In this document: piece by piece, positions 34,034 to 46,734 of the stretch | Numbering within the stretch: position 1 is the stretch's first letter | How the letters are laid out: every line of letters begins with the position of its first letter | Source of the DNA: Theobroma cacao | Taxonomy: Eukaryota > Streptophyta > Magnoliopsida > Malvales > Malvaceae | Assembly (NCBI RefSeq): GCF_000208745.1 | Contig: NC_030850.1 | Span: 19,257,032-19,321,031, forward strand | Direction of reading: 5' to 3' | DNA: 64,000 nucleotides | The notes under the pieces: generated by a model | The model's input: only the letters and a program-made list of their open reading frames with translations | Told to the model about the DNA's origin: nothing | The model's database searches: none | Made by a program: the position numbers and the translations under genes

Positions 34034-35513
34034 GCTTTATCGTATAAAATACTTTAAGAGGTGTACCCACTCACCTTGATAAGAAGTGTATTCTTTTCCT
34101 AAGCTTTGAGTCACCAAAACCTTACTCGTCAACAATCTCGAGCTCTAACAATCACCTTTACAACCTCCTTAAAGAGCAAAACATCTAATATCTTTAGTTC
34201 AAAAATTAGTTAAATAAGCTGAAATTTAGAAAATCCTAGAATTAGATTATATCCATGAGATTTAAAATCAAAAATGCCAAATCTTACCTTAGAATCGAGT
34301 TTGGAAAGTTGAATCCTCACTAAATGGGGTTTGGAAAGGTTGGGCGAAGGTTTGGATGCTATAGGGGATAAGTCGGACGCTGTAAAAGGGAAAATGAATT
34401 TTGGGGCTTAAGTTGGGTTTTATATTTTTTCCATGCTGAAGCCTTGGAATCGATTCCTTGACTCCCAGGTGTTGATTCCTTATGCTTATTTTTCTAGCCA
34501 GACTTGCTAGGATCAACACCTTGAGCTTGAGGTTTCGATTCTTGAAGGTTCTAATAGCTTATTTTGAAATTCTAACTTGTAGGAATCAACTCTTTAAACA
34601 TTGGGGGATAGATTCTTGAGTTTCCAAAAGCTATTCTAAGTATTCCATCTTGAAAGGATCGACCCTTCCTTACTTGGGGTCAATTCTTAACACTTCCAAA
34701 AGGTATTTAAAGATCTTATACACATTGAGATCGACTCCTCTTGCCATAGGATTGACCCTTCAAGCTTATACTTGGAAAAATCCATATCTTTAATTTCATT
34801 TTTTACTCATTCTTGCAACCATCATTCTTTTGTGAATGTAACTCAACAATATGGATAGATTAGACATCAAATGACAAGAAATTTTCATTTTTAATCATCA
34901 CCAATTATAATTCATAAAAAGTTCAAATTTCACAATATGAAAATTTGAGCTTTCACAAATAATCAACTCCACAATAACAAAAATATCTCTAAAACTCTAA
35001 ATTTAAGTTTTCTAGATTTATCAGTAAAAGGAAGAATGTTTTCTCTTCTGTTTCTAACTAATTTAACTAGTGGTAGGGATATTTAAAGGGTTTTGGATGC
35101 TGATTCACACATTGCAAAAAACTTTGAAAAATGCACTTGGCATTGAGATATCAAAAGGTTTCTTGTCTTGATATGTACTCCTAAATTTTCTTGATTTCTT
35201 ATGTACTCCTAAACTTATACTAATTAAAAGTAAGACCTCTTAATATTTCCAATCTCACAATTAAATAGTTAAATTTATATAAAGTGTAAGCCATTCAATT
35301 TCTATAAAATGTTAGCAGTTCAATTTCTATAATATGCAAACAACACAATTTTTGTAAAATAAAAGCATTTCAATTTCTATAAGATGCAAGCAACTCCATT
35401 TTTATAATATGGAAACAACTCAATTTCTATAAGAGGTAAACAACTCAATTACTATAAAATGCAAGCAACTCAATTTCTATATGATGTAAACCTAGTGCAA
35501 ATTTTAGATTATC
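34034..35513 (-). mobile_element. Partial 3' LTR of another minus-strand gypsy element
   Basis: Ends on the right next to a PPT-like, pol-end block (35514 on), so it is the 3' LTR of an element whose pol end is at 35515-35755. It abuts the truncated chromovirus LTR at 34033/34034 with no spacer. It has its own palindrome type (GAATCGATTCC and GGATCGACCC variants, 34445-34760), a donor-like TAAG/GTAAGATTT at 34287 (minus), and a 25-bp tandem repeat near its U3 start. Confidence 0.65.
35271..35495 (-). repeat. 25-bp tandem repeat, about 9 units
   Basis: CAATTTCTATAA-type starts at 35296, 35321, 35346, 35371, 35396, 35421, 35446 and 35471, exactly 25 bp apart, with a weaker unit at 35271. Unit: CAATTTCTATAARATGCAARCAACT with variation. 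It lies at the U3 start of the partial LTR. Confidence 0.9.
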
Positions 35514-35514
35514 G

Positions 35515-35755
35515 CATCCTCTACACCATAGAAAATTTATCCTCGAATTTTATCATTGTAGTATAAAAACAAGTATGGATATTTATGTCACATTTCACTT
35601 TCAAGTTCCCAAGTGGCCTTTGCAATTGAATGATGCTGCCACAACACTTTTGCAAGCAAGATTACTTTATACTGCATCACCTTTTCTTCTTGATATAAAA
35701 TCTGAACTAATTTCTCTTCATTAAAACTAGTTTCGTTGACTTGATCGACTAGACA
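35515..35755 (-). pseudogene. Gypsy integrase C-terminal (chromodomain-like) fragment
   Basis: Minus strand reads KVMQYKVILLAKVLWQHH, AKATWELESEM, a stop, then HKYPYLF, the usual end of chromovirus pol. Nothing upstream of it (35760 onward) is recognisable as pol, so only the tail remains. Confidence 0.75.
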
Positions 35756-36282
35756 ATTGAATCAATAATCCAATAACCCGACACCTTAAATGAGTCATTA
35801 TCTGCTTCAATTATGATAATTATGGAATGGATATATACTAGTAAAAGGCAGAAAATGTATGAGGAAATTGTAAGAAATGGTCTTCCTCAAAAGCCCATTT
35901 CAAAAATAGCCTTCAATATAAAGTTAATTTTTTTTACCTAATTTTAGCCATAAGATGACAAAAATACCCTTAAAACCATTTCAAGCAAATTAAATGCTCC
36001 CCATTTTTCTCTCCAACCATTTGTCTGTTGTGCTTCCCATTTTTCTTTTGTCGTCATCTAGCTCTCTCTAATTTTACCACCATAACCATCTCTCTATCTC
36101 TCGTCATCTTGCTATATCGTCATCGATTTACAAACTAAAGAATATAACATGGAAGGTAATAACATATTTTTGGATCTATTAGTTTACATTCACAAAACTT
36201 TCTATCGTCGATTTACAGACCAAAAAGCATGGCATGGTAACAACAGGTTCTTGAGTTTATTGGTGTTGAGCCTTTTAGTGAT
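35756..36282. other. No gene seen
   Basis: AT-rich DNA with CT-rich patches (36050-36110). A weak resemblance between 35880-35940 and the reverse complement of 40430-40500 is too poor to call a terminal inverted repeat. Confidence 0.4.
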
Positions 36283-36295
36283 TCATGTTTGGTAG

Positions 36296-36680
36296 AACTT
36301 GCCTTGGCATGTAACAAAGTGATTCATGCCTTGGTGTGTAAAATAGTGATTCATGCCTTCACGTGTAACAAAGTGATTCATGCTTTTACGTGTAACATCA
36401 ATAAGAAGAAGGAAGCTTCGATGTCTAACATTTAATGCTGAAGCTTTGGTCATGGCATGTAACATCTGGTGTTGAAGCTTTGACCTTGGTGTGTAACATC
36501 TACTACTGAAGTTTTGGTGTGTAACATCTTTTGCTTTGGCTTTGCATATAACTTCTAGTGCTAAAGCTTTGGCCTTGACATGTAACATCTGGTGCTGAAG
36601 CTTTGACATTGGTGTGTAACATCTGCTTTTGAAGTTTCGGAGTGTAACATCTTCTGATGAAGTATGTAACATCTACTTAG
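36296..36680 (+). repeat. Two adjoining minisatellites with GTAAC
   Basis: 36296-36400: 27-bp unit (GTGATTCATGCCTT...GTGTAACAAA) with GTAA anchors at 36311, 36338, 36365 and 36392. 36415-36675: longer, looser 30-40 bp units of GAAGCTTTGGCCTTGGYATG then TAACATCTGGTGCT, about 7 copies. The reverse-strand frame of 129 codons here is a repeat product. Confidence 0.85.
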
Positions 36681-37212
36681 GCTTGTAGTGTCATTTTGTT
36701 TTTCTTTTTTGTTATTAAACATGGTGTGTAACTTGCTCCTTTGTATTTTACTATAACATAAACTCTTAAGAGTTAAAACATGTAACAAATTTTTTTCAAC
36801 TATAACAATTTTTTTTGAACATAACTTGTAATAACAACATTTTTTAAACATAGCGTGTAACTTGTTTTCTATTTTTGTATTTCACTAGGACATAAATTCT
36901 TAGAGTTAAACACTTTCACGATGGAGATAAAAGTTTAAAATCAAAAAAGAATTTGACATGAAAGTGAATGTGTATTGAAAAATTATTCCACATCAATGTT
37001 ACTACTGGGATGAAATGGATTTAGACAAAAAGATATTATCCCAAATCTGCTAATTTGGATAATTAGCTTTTGGGTTATTTTATTCATTTATTTAGTAAAA
37101 GAATATTAAAATGTACAAGTATTATAAAGAAAGAGTGAGAAATCCAATCCATCAAAGCAAAATTGAAAATCAGCAAATTGGAACTTAATTTTGTTAATGC
37201 TAATACACTTTT
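36681..37212. other. Non-coding; includes 3' flank of the Sec61-beta pseudogene
   Basis: No frame of interest. The part next to 37212 is, in reverse, the continuation of the Sec61-beta 3' flank before the LTR inserted. Confidence 0.5.
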
Positions 37213-40078
37213 TGTAAGACCCGACCCTATAAACACATGTCATGACATACATGCATTGAGTAGCATGTTATTACGCAAAGAAAGCTTCTAAGAATAAACG
37301 AAACCAAGTATTGTACCTAATGGTACACTTGAGTTGATTTAACCTTGAACTAGTTCAAATAGGAATAGTAGGATGAAATTTAATATTTTACAATCCAGGA
37401 ATGACTAAAAATGATTGTTTAGAGTTCGAGAGTTCATTTAGGGAAAAATTGAAAATTTTGATGTTCAGGGGCAAAATCGTCATTTTGCCACCTGAGATAA
37501 TAATTTGATCATGGAGTGAAATTTTTGACCAAGATTAACTATTTGGAGTATAATTTAATGATAGGAAGTGAAAAATTTCAATTTCGGCAATTTTCGAAAC
37601 AAAAGGGCAAAACGATAATTTTGTCTCCCAGGGGTAAAATCGTAATTTTCACCACCCAAAACTTGTCAAAATCATAGGATTTATTTATTTTTGGTATGAA
37701 TAACTAGGGTATTTTAAGTGGTGAAAAAATTGAAGTTTAAAGGATGAAATTTTAAAAACGGGCCAATGGAAAAGTGACACATGGCACTTTTCCATGATTT
37801 AATATTATTTTAAAGGAAAATCAGCCCATTTAAACCCCACATCAGGTGATGGTCGGCCATAAGGAGAAAATAAGAGAGAAAATAGAGAGGAAAGGAAGAA
37901 AAGAGAAAAACCAAAGGAAAACTAGAAAATTCAAAGGGGACTTCGCGTTTTTCGTCCGTTTATGCATCTAACAGTAAGATTTTTTGACTTTGGCTTGATT
38001 TCTACCTTTCCTATGCCTTTGTTTTCATTTAGCATGCTTGAGGAGAGAGATCAAAAAGTGATACCAAGGGCTGGCCGAATTTCAAGGGGAAGGATTTTGA
38101 AATTTTGATGTTTTGATTCTTAGTTAAATTGGCAGTTTTAGTTAGTTAAATGTGTATAGAAATCAAATAGGGCTAGAAAGCATGAAATTCTCACAATACC
38201 CACCCTTGGCCGAATATTCAATGATGTACAATGATGATGAACTGATTTTTATTCTAAAAGAAATGAAGAGAAAATGATGAAAAATGGTTAAATGTGATAG
38301 AAAAACAAAGTGGAAAATTAATCGAGTTAATGTCTCATATTTGACCAAATTTTTCAAGGAGGAAAGTGAGCTGATTTTGGTGATTTTAGAGGGTTATTGG
38401 TTGATATTTAATGGTTAGAAATGTTGGAGAGAAAATGGGATAATTTAGAGCTAAAATGGAGCGCGTTAGCAATTTATCGAGTAAAGTGCCAAAATAGGTT
38501 AATACTGTGTTTAAGCCGTTTTAGGCTATTGCATATCATACCATGCATTAGTATAGGATTTAAGTCAATTATATAGTGATTTAGCATCAATGTGGTGAAT
38601 TGTGTAATTTTTGCAATGTGTTTAGGAGGAGAGCCTTCTAGTAAAGGCAAGGAAGTCATACCCGATGAACAGTGATCGAGATACCTAGAAAGCATTTAAT
38701 TTGTACAAACTGTGAGTAAACCTAATATTATTGTAAATTATCTAGAGTTTATTTTTAAATGCTCTTTATGTATTTTATGAAACGAAAATGAGATTAAAAT
38801 GGGACTTTTGATGTTTTAGAAATAAATGTGACAAATAAATATATTGTGTTGATTATCTGAAATTAGAAATTTTTGATCATAAAATTGAGTAATTGGAGGC
38901 TGCCAATTATCTTAAAAAAAATATTTTTTCCTATGAATGGCTTATGATATATGAGTATATGTGGCTATATTTTATAATTGCATTGGGAATTTATGTAAGC
39001 TGTCTTTTACTATGCAGGCTGGGTAAATAAATAAAAGCCACATTATACTGTCGAAATTTAATTAAAATTGGTGGGTTTAGTCACTGCAGTGACGAGTTTC
39101 CGTAGACCGCCTATTAGAGGGGTACGGTAAACCCGATTTCATAGTTACTCCGATTGTAGAGGCGATGAGGGTAACTCCCGGGGTAGTGTTAGAGCTCACT
39201 TCACGTCAAACCCCCACGTGAATGTGTAACTAGGCCAACATCAAAGAACAGCCTGTTTTCAAAACTAACATGTGTTTAACATGTAAATATCTTAACAACT
39301 TAGGCGGACACGGGTAGATGTCTCGGCCAAGGTATCCCCGAGGAGTAGTTTTTGGCTTGAGCCCTGTTTCTAATAAAAGTCATAAGCCTTAATAACTGTT
39401 TTGGTAGATTACAAATATTTTATGGTTTAAGAAATAAATTGAAAACCTTATGAAATGGTTTAAAATTTGTTGTTTAAACTTGTTTCCATTTTACTCGCCT
39501 TTAGATATTTATGATATTGTCTGTTTACTCATTGGGATTGCAAAATCTCACCCACCTTCTTTCAAAATATTTCAGGCCGGTGGTAGCTTGTAGTTACCCG
39601 ATTTTGTCGAGAATTCCAGTTAACCCCTCTATCTCACAGACAGTAGGTTACTATCACCAACACTTGGTGTATTTATGGGTCACTTGTCATTGTAATTATT
39701 ACTGTACATTATAACTTTGTAAATTATTGTATGTATGAATATATTTTACTTCCATGTTACAAAAGATTACTTACACGTGTTTCTATAAATATTGTTTTAT
39801 ATAAAAATGTTATATTTTAATCAATATTTTGAATAGTAATATTTGTCTATAAATCTTTTTAAAAATAAAAATAAAATAATTTTTGTCTTTTGATTTACTT
39901 GAGCCGGAAACGACTACTAATTGTTTAAAACGGAATGTTTAACAACGATTGCTCACAAGAAAGGTAAGAAACTGATATGTAAGCCTTGCGGAGTATCGAT
40001 TGGCATTTCGGGTAATGAGTGTCAATCGGGACGTCACGAAGGTTGTCATGGGCCCGAGGGAGGTTTCGGGTTATGACA
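37213..40078 (+). mobile_element. Family B solo LTR, TSD CTTTT
   Basis: Starts TGTAAGACCCGACCC and ends GGGTTATGACA; CTTTT at 37208-37212 and again at 40079-40083. Length 2866 bp. It carries the family B landmarks: GAACTAGTTCAAATAGG, a GGCCGAA repeat, a CCACGTG G-box near 39210, and the hairpin-like block near 39531-39550. It was inserted 3 bp inside the end of the Sec61-beta frame, counted at the duplicated target. Confidence 0.9.
37974..39575 (+). other. Predicted intron in family B solo LTR
   Basis: Donor-like ACA/GTAAGATTTT at 37974; acceptor-like tract CTTCTTTCAAAATATTTCAG/G ends at 39575. Size (1602 bp) and relative position match the predicted intron of the full element (1628 bp). Confidence 0.35.
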
Positions 40079-40082
40079 CTTT

Positions 40083-40328
40083 TCAAGCCTCCTTACGAAC
40101 TAAGTACAAATTGCCCATAACAAGGAGAATGGCAACAAAAGCAATGAAACCAATGCTCATGACAAGCATTACATTTGAGAAGATCTTGAAACTTGGTGCA
40201 TCATCTGTGTAAAACTAAAGCATAGTCCTGACAGCCCCTCCCAAGGTTGCACCATTTGTCGTTCTTCTCCTCCTCATGCTTGCAGCTGCTGCTGCATTTC
40301 CTTTTGGTGGAGCTGTTCCAATTGTCAT
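40083..40328 (-). pseudogene. Sec61-beta (protein translocon subunit) pseudogene
   Basis: The frame from ATG at 40328 to TGA at 40083 has 81 codons, about the length of plant Sec61-beta. That protein is a tail-anchored subunit of the ER translocon. Visible landmarks in order are [42 protein letters not shown], a hydrophobic anchor starting [10 protein letters not shown] and ending LLVMG, and the tail NLYLVRKEA. Codon 38 is TAG directly before FYTDD, where related proteins have Gln. No other break is present. There is no intron. No clear promoter lies upstream, so it may be a processed copy. A solo LTR (37213-40078) sits at its stop codon. This is the only host-gene-like sequence I can identify here. 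Confidence 0.85.
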
Positions 40329-40329
40329 T

Positions 40330-41265
40330 TTTGAGTCGACTCAAATTTCAAATTGTATAACTTGAATATGAGGGGTAAAAAGAAAAAAAGTTAAAGGAAT
40401 TGAATGTTATTTTTTGAATCTTTTCTCCTGACTAAAAATAGTTAAAATTAAAAAGAAGGTTATTTTCGAAAATAGTTTTATCTTTTAGGGGTAAAAAAAA
40501 TTATCCCAAGATGTATTCTTATCATTGTCTTTTTTTGAAAGGAAAATTATAAAGGAATTGGTAAGGTGAAATATTAACCCTAAATTGACCTGTGTATGAA
40601 AATATAATTACATAATGAAATCAATGAACATATTCACTATTTTTTTATTTATAGAGTACACATTTTATGTGGGATATTTTGCACGTTTAGATAATTTTTC
40701 TTTAGGGAAAATCGAACTTTTACACGTGGCAAGGGTTTACTTGAGTAAGATACTTAATAGATTCCATCTATCATGATTATGATTGGCTAATCGGCAAATC
40801 CTATAGTAAGGCTAACCTTAATGTAACACTGCAAATAAGAACCATTAGATTTAAAGGGTTTAATTTTAGCCATTAATCAATAAAAAAATTTCAACTTGTT
40901 TAGCTGACAAATAGGTTAAGAAAAAAACTTAAATAACTCAAAATAAATAAAAATAAAAATGATAACCAAGAAGAAATAATTAATAAAAAAATATTAATTA
41001 AAAGCAAAAATACTAACAAAGAGAATAATAGAATTTTTTATGAAAATTAATCATTTACAATTATATTCTTGAGTAAAGAATATTAACAATTGAGAAATTG
41101 TTAAATAAATATTATAATAAAAATTTAGTTTAATAAATCAATATTTTAACTATAAGTATTTTTATTTTTATTCATTTATAAATCGTTAAATACTTTTAGC
41201 TTAACAATAAAAAATTAAATATTTAATTTAAAAAATTAAATTATTTTTGCTTAATTGATTTGTTA
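40330..41265. other. No gene seen; very AT-rich
   Basis: Poly-A/T-rich DNA (especially 40900-41270) without frames, repeats of note or recognisable motifs. Confidence 0.6.
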
Positions 41266-41269
41266 AGTT

Positions 41270-42290
41270 AAATCTCACAAATATTCATTAAGTTCAGGCT
41301 CTAATCTGGCTACATATGACCTATAGGTATATCCCTATTCTATACGCAAATCAATTAATATGATCATATGTTATCCTAATTTTAGTCTACACTAAACTCC
41401 CTTTCTCAAGTTTGTTTAGATTCCTAAATTAATTTCATTGATGGCCAAGCAATTAAAAGTATTAAGAACAAATTGGAATAAACAATTCAATTCCATTAAA
41501 AATAAGTAAGAAAAAGATTAAACATTCAGATTACATGTGAGTTCAATTGCAATCCTAGAAAAAGAAAATTAGCTACTCATGATTGCAAAGACAAATAACA
41601 TTATATAAAATTCAACCATTGCGAGTAACAAGAAAGTAAAAGCTAAGGAAGAAAACAAAACAAATATTTGCAGCTTTTCTTTCCAAGTTTTAGTCTCAAC
41701 TTCTAGCTTCTTGAAGCTCCAAAAGTTGTCTAACCTAATTTTCTTAAAAATATCCTATTTATACTAACAAACTTAACCTATAGTTACCTAAGTTGACCTA
41801 TGATTTAATTGGGCTTAAAAGTGTAATGAGAGTCCCAAACATCAATTGTCAGTCTTCAAAATTGACATTTCCGTTATAGCACATCTAATCTTTTCTGATG
41901 TGATTTTCTCTATCTTTAATGCAGAACTGGGTAAACTCATCTTCATAAAATTGTAGCGCTGTTTCTTAACTTTCCAATGGTCTAAGAATCGTATCATTTG
42001 GAGTTCTGTAGCATGAGTTATGACCAAAACACGGAAGCATATGCAAGCAGACTTTTGGGTCTTTCAACACCTTACTTTCCAAAATTAAGCTCAATTTCTT
42101 TATTTCTTACAAAAAATACAAAAACTAATAAATAATAACTAAATTAAAAGAAATAATATAAAATTAAAATAACTCATTTAAAAATAAACTAATTATAAAA
42201 ACAACTAAAAATAACTAAATTATAATTGAAAATTAAGGACTTAGCTAATATTTAATAACAAAATTGAACTAAAATAAATATATAAAATAG
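41270..42290 (-). repeat. Repeat R, minus copy, with LTR-like flank
   Basis: The reverse complement of 41270-41700 matches 1500-1930. Further right, the minus strand reads like a Tat/Ogre-type LTR leader (TTGGTCATAACTCATGCTAC and following). No coding capacity beyond a 61-codon reverse frame that lacks support. Confidence 0.5.
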
Positions 42291-42293
42291 AAT

Positions 42294-42679
42294 TATCAGT
42301 TGGGATATGTGGTGAGAAACAATGCAAGGTTAGTTGCTTAAAGGTACAATCAAGAAAAAGTTATTGATTATGATAAAACCTTTGCCCCAATAGTTAGATC
42401 AGAAGCTATTAGACTTTTACTTGTCTATGCATGCTTTATGAACTTTAAATTGTTTCAAATGGATGTTAAAAGTGCATTTCTTAATAGCTTCATACAAGAA
42501 GAAGTATATGTTGAACATCATGTGTGTAAATTACATAAAGCACTATATGGATTAAAACAAGTTCCTAGGACTTGGTATGAAAGAATTTCTAAATTTTTAA
42601 TTGAAAAGGGATATTCTATGGGGAGTTTAAATAATACTCTATTCATTAAGAAAAATAAAATTCATTTGATTGTAGTCCA
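42294..42679 (+). pseudogene. Ty1/copia reverse transcriptase fragment
   Basis: Reads VVRNNARLVA, a stop, then VIDYDKTFAPIVRSEAIRLL, FKLFQMDVKSAFLN, IQEEVYVEHH, CKLHKALYGLKQ, RTWYERISKFLIEKGY and NTLFIKKNKIHLIVVH. This is the N-terminal two thirds of copia RT. A short deletion lies between VYVEHH and CKLHKALYG. The frame is cut exactly before the expected YVDD by the family C LTR at 42680. Probably the same element as the ORF3 at 57600-59348 and the 3' LTR at 59694. Confidence 0.9.
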
Positions 42680-43771
42680 TGTAACACCCAGTACCCTTGT
42701 ATAGAAGCCAATATGACCTTATCGATAGGAATAGGTCAATTGAAGCTAAGTTAAGTGCGAAAGAGTGGAGACGGGTGGAATTAATATCTCAGAGTAGAAT
42801 ATTTCGCATGCATGAAAATAATAATAAAATAATAATATTTTATTGATGATGCATTAGCAAGTTAAAAGGTAATTCGGATGTGAATCGGAACAAAGTGAGA
42901 CACTTTAGGACTTGAGGAGACAAATGGAGAATTTTAGAATAAAATGATATTAAAATATTAATATTTTATCTTTTGTTGAAATTAGTCATGAAGGAAGACT
43001 ATATGGCTAATTTAAGTGGGGGAGAAGAAGTAAGAAAGAATCTCGAAGAAAAACAATGTTAGTGGGGCCCGCGTGTCTTTATTAAATAAAGAAAGATAGG
43101 GTAAGTATATATTTAAATATTATGGTGACACCGTGGTGAAGTATGAAATTGATATTTTATTTGTACAAGTATAAAGGAAGAAAAATAGAAAGAAATTGGA
43201 ATTAAAGGAATGATGGGAGGACCTAATTGAAAAGAATAAGAAGTTGAGGGGTGGAATTGTAAATAATGAAAAGTAAAGGGTGAAGTTGTAATTATGAACA
43301 AGTTGAAGGATCAAATTACAATTTATGAAATGTTTGGGGGACCAAATTGTAAAGGATGAAAAGTTTGGAGGGTCAAATGGTAAATAAGGAGAAAATTGAG
43401 GTCTTATGTGCAATTTCACCATTTTAAGTTAAATGGAAATTAACTAATCAAGGAAAATTACATTATGTCGGAGGATGGAATATGCATGTAACAAATACTG
43501 TTACATGCAAAGATATGCATGCAAAGATGTACTTATAGTTGGGAACATGTGGGATCCCCACCATGTGACAAATAACAAGGAAGGGGACGAATGCACAAGG
43601 TGAAATATGCATGTGATTTTATTAGTTAAAGAAAGCAAATAAGAATTATGCATGATGGACACTTGGTGGCAATGTTGGACTAAATGAAAGGAAATGTATA
43701 TGCATGTAATGTTATTGGCTAAATGGGAGGCCAAATGAGAAATAATGTGGGAGAATGCATGAAAGGCTATT

Positions 43772-46734
43772 TGTCATGACCCGGAAACTCCCTTGGGCCC
43801 ATGACAACCACCGCGACGCCCCAATTGACACTCATTACCCGAAATGCCAATCAGAACCCCACAAGGCTTACATATCAATTTCTTGCCTTTTCCGTGAGCA
43901 ATCATTTTTAAACAATTTCCAGTAGTTTCCTGCTCAAGTAAATCAAAAGACAAAAATATTTTAAAAGGATTTATAGATAAATATCACTATTCAAAATATT
44001 GATTAAAATATAGCATTTTTTATATAGAACAATATTTATGGAAACACGTGTAAGAAATCTTTTGTAACGTGTAAGTAAAATAAATTCACACATACAAAAA
44101 TTTACAAAGTTATAATGTACAATAATGGTTACAATGACAAGTGGCCCAAAATACACCCAGTGTTAGTGCTAGAAACCTACTGTCTGTGTGGTAGAGATGT
44201 CAACTGGAATCCTCGACAAAATAAGGTATCTACAAGCTACCACGACCTGAAATGTTTGGAAAGGAGGTGGGTGAGATTTTGCAATCCCAATGAGTAAACA
44301 GACATTATCATAAATATCTAAAGGCGAGTAACAGGGAGGCAAGTTTAAACAACAAATCACAAACCATTTCATAATGTTTTCAATTTATTTCTTAAACCAT
44401 AAAATATTTGTAATTTACCAAAACAGTTGTTAAGGCTTATGCCTTTTTATAAAAAAAAACAAGGCTCAAGCCAAAACTAATCCTCGATGATACCTTGGCC
44501 GAGGCATCTAACCGAGTCCGCCAAGGTTGTTATAACATTTACATGTGAAACACATTTTTATTTTTAAAACAAGCCGTTCCTTGGCGTTGGTCGAGTTACA
44601 CATTCACGTGGGGGTTCGACGTGAAGTGAGCTCTAATACTACCCCGGGAGTTACCCTCATCGCCTCTACAACCGGAGTAACTATATAACCGGGTTTATCG
44701 TGCCCCTCTAATAGGCAGTCCATGAAAATCCGTCACTGCAGTGACTAACCCACCAATTTTAATAAAATTTCGACAGTATAACGTGGCTTTTATTTATTTA
44801 TCTAGCCTGCATAGTAAAAATAACTTACATAAATTTCCCAATGCACTTACAAAATATAGCCAAATATACTTATATCTCATAAGCCATTCATAGGAAAATA
44901 TATAATTTTCAAGACAGTTAACAGCCTCCAATTACTCAATTTCATAATCAACACAATATATTTTTTTTTGTCACATTTATTTGTAAAACATCAAAAATCC
45001 TGTTCTAATCTCATTTTCGTTTCATAAAATAATAAAGAGCATTTTTAAAATAACTCTAGATAATTCACAATAATAATGAGTTTACTCACCGTTTGTACAA
45101 ACTAATTGCTTTTTAGGTGCCCCGATAACTACTCGTCGGGTACGATTTCCTTGCCTTTACCGGAAGGCTCTCCTCCTAGACACATTGCAAAAATTTACTC
45201 AATTCATCACATTAATGCCAAATCACTATATATTTGACTTAAATCCTATACTAATGCATGGTATGAAATGCAATAGCCAAATATGGCTTAAACGCGGTAT
45301 TAACCTATTTTTGGCACTTTACCCGATAAATTGCTAATGTGCTCCATTTTAGCTCTAAATCATCCCATTCTATCTCCAACATTTCTAACCATTAAATATC
45401 AGCCAATAACCTTCTAAAATCACCAAAATCAGTTCACTTTCCTCCTTGGAAAATTCAGCCAAAAATGGGACATTAACTCGGTAAATTTTCTACTTTGTTT
45501 TTCTATCACATTTAACCATTTTTCATCATTTTCTCTTCATTTCTCTTAGAATAAAAATCAGATCATCATCATTGTACCTCATTGCAGATTCGGCCAAGGG
45601 TGGGTATTGTGAAAATTTAATGCTTTCTTGCCCAATTTAATTTCTAAACACATTTAACTAACTAAAACTACCAATTTAACTAAAAATCAAAACCTAAAAA
45701 TTTCAAAATCTCTCCCCTAGAATTTCGTCCAGCCCTTGATGTCACTTTTAGATCTCTCTACTCAAGCATGCTCAATGGAAACAAAGGCATAAGAAAGGTA
45801 GAAATCAAGCTAAAGTCAAAAAATCGTACCGTTAGAAGCGTAAACGGGTGAAAAACGCGAATTTCCCTTTGAATTTTCTTGTTTCTCTTTGGTTTTTCTT
45901 TTTTTCTTCCTTTCCTCTCTATTTTCTCTCTTGTTCTCCCTTATGGCCAGCCAGCACTTAAAATGGGGTTTAAATGAGCTGACTTTCCATTAAAATAATA
46001 TTATATCATTAAAAAAATACCACGTGTCACTTTCCCATTGGCCCTTTTTTAAAATTTCATCCATTTGTTTTCAAATTTTCACCATACACTTGTCTCACAT
46101 ATCCATAGCTTAGATAAAATTCTCAGACTTATCCAAAGTCTCGGTGGAGTAATTTTTGAAATTTACACTTTGCCGCTATAAAAGTAAAAAATTACATTTT
46201 TGCCCAAAAAACTGAAAAATTGCCCATAGACATATTTTTCATCCCTTATACTCATACCATTCTCCAATTTGTCAAATTTGATCTAAATTCTCTCAAAATC
46301 TCAATTTTTGTCCGCAGGTGGTAAAATTACAATTTTGCCCCTACACTCCAGAAATCACCAGAATTAAACTTTTTCACTTCCTATCATTAAATTGTACGCC
46401 AAATAGTTAATCTTGGTCAAAATTTTCACTCCATGATCAAATTATTATCTTAGGTGGCAAAATGACGATTTTGCCCCTAAACTTCCAAATTTCTAATTTT
46501 ACCCCAAATGAACCCTCGAACTCCGAACAGTCATCTTTTTTGTCATTCATGGACTATAAAATATTAAATTTCATCCTACAATTTCTATTTGAACTAGTTC
46601 AAGGTTAAATCAACTCAAGTGTACCGTTAGGTACGATACCGAGTTTCGTCTTTTCTTAGGTACTTTCCTAGCATAATAAAATGCTACTCAGTGCATGTAT
46701 GTCATGACATGTGTTTATAGGGTCGGGTTTTACA
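43772..46734 (-). mobile_element. Family B solo LTR, reverse, TSD CTATT
   Basis: Minus strand TGTAAAACCCGACCC (46734) to GAGTTTCCGGGTCATGACA (43772). CTATT flanks both ends (43767-43771 and 46735-46739). Length 2963 bp. It is closest to the solo LTR at 37213 (long shared stretches in reverse). The acceptor-like ACATTTCAG/GTCG ends at 44247, and the donor is changed to CG/GTACGATTT at 45829. Confidence 0.9.

Noticed and set aside
36283..36851. Reverse frames of 129 and 96 codons with recurring CYT/MLH
   Set aside because: Minisatellite translation; periodic in 9 residues, as a 27-bp repeat must be.
35880..40500. Possible DNA transposon with terminal inverted repeats around the Sec61-beta copy
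   Set aside because: The two ends resemble each other only over short A/T-rich words, with no target-site duplication and no transposase.
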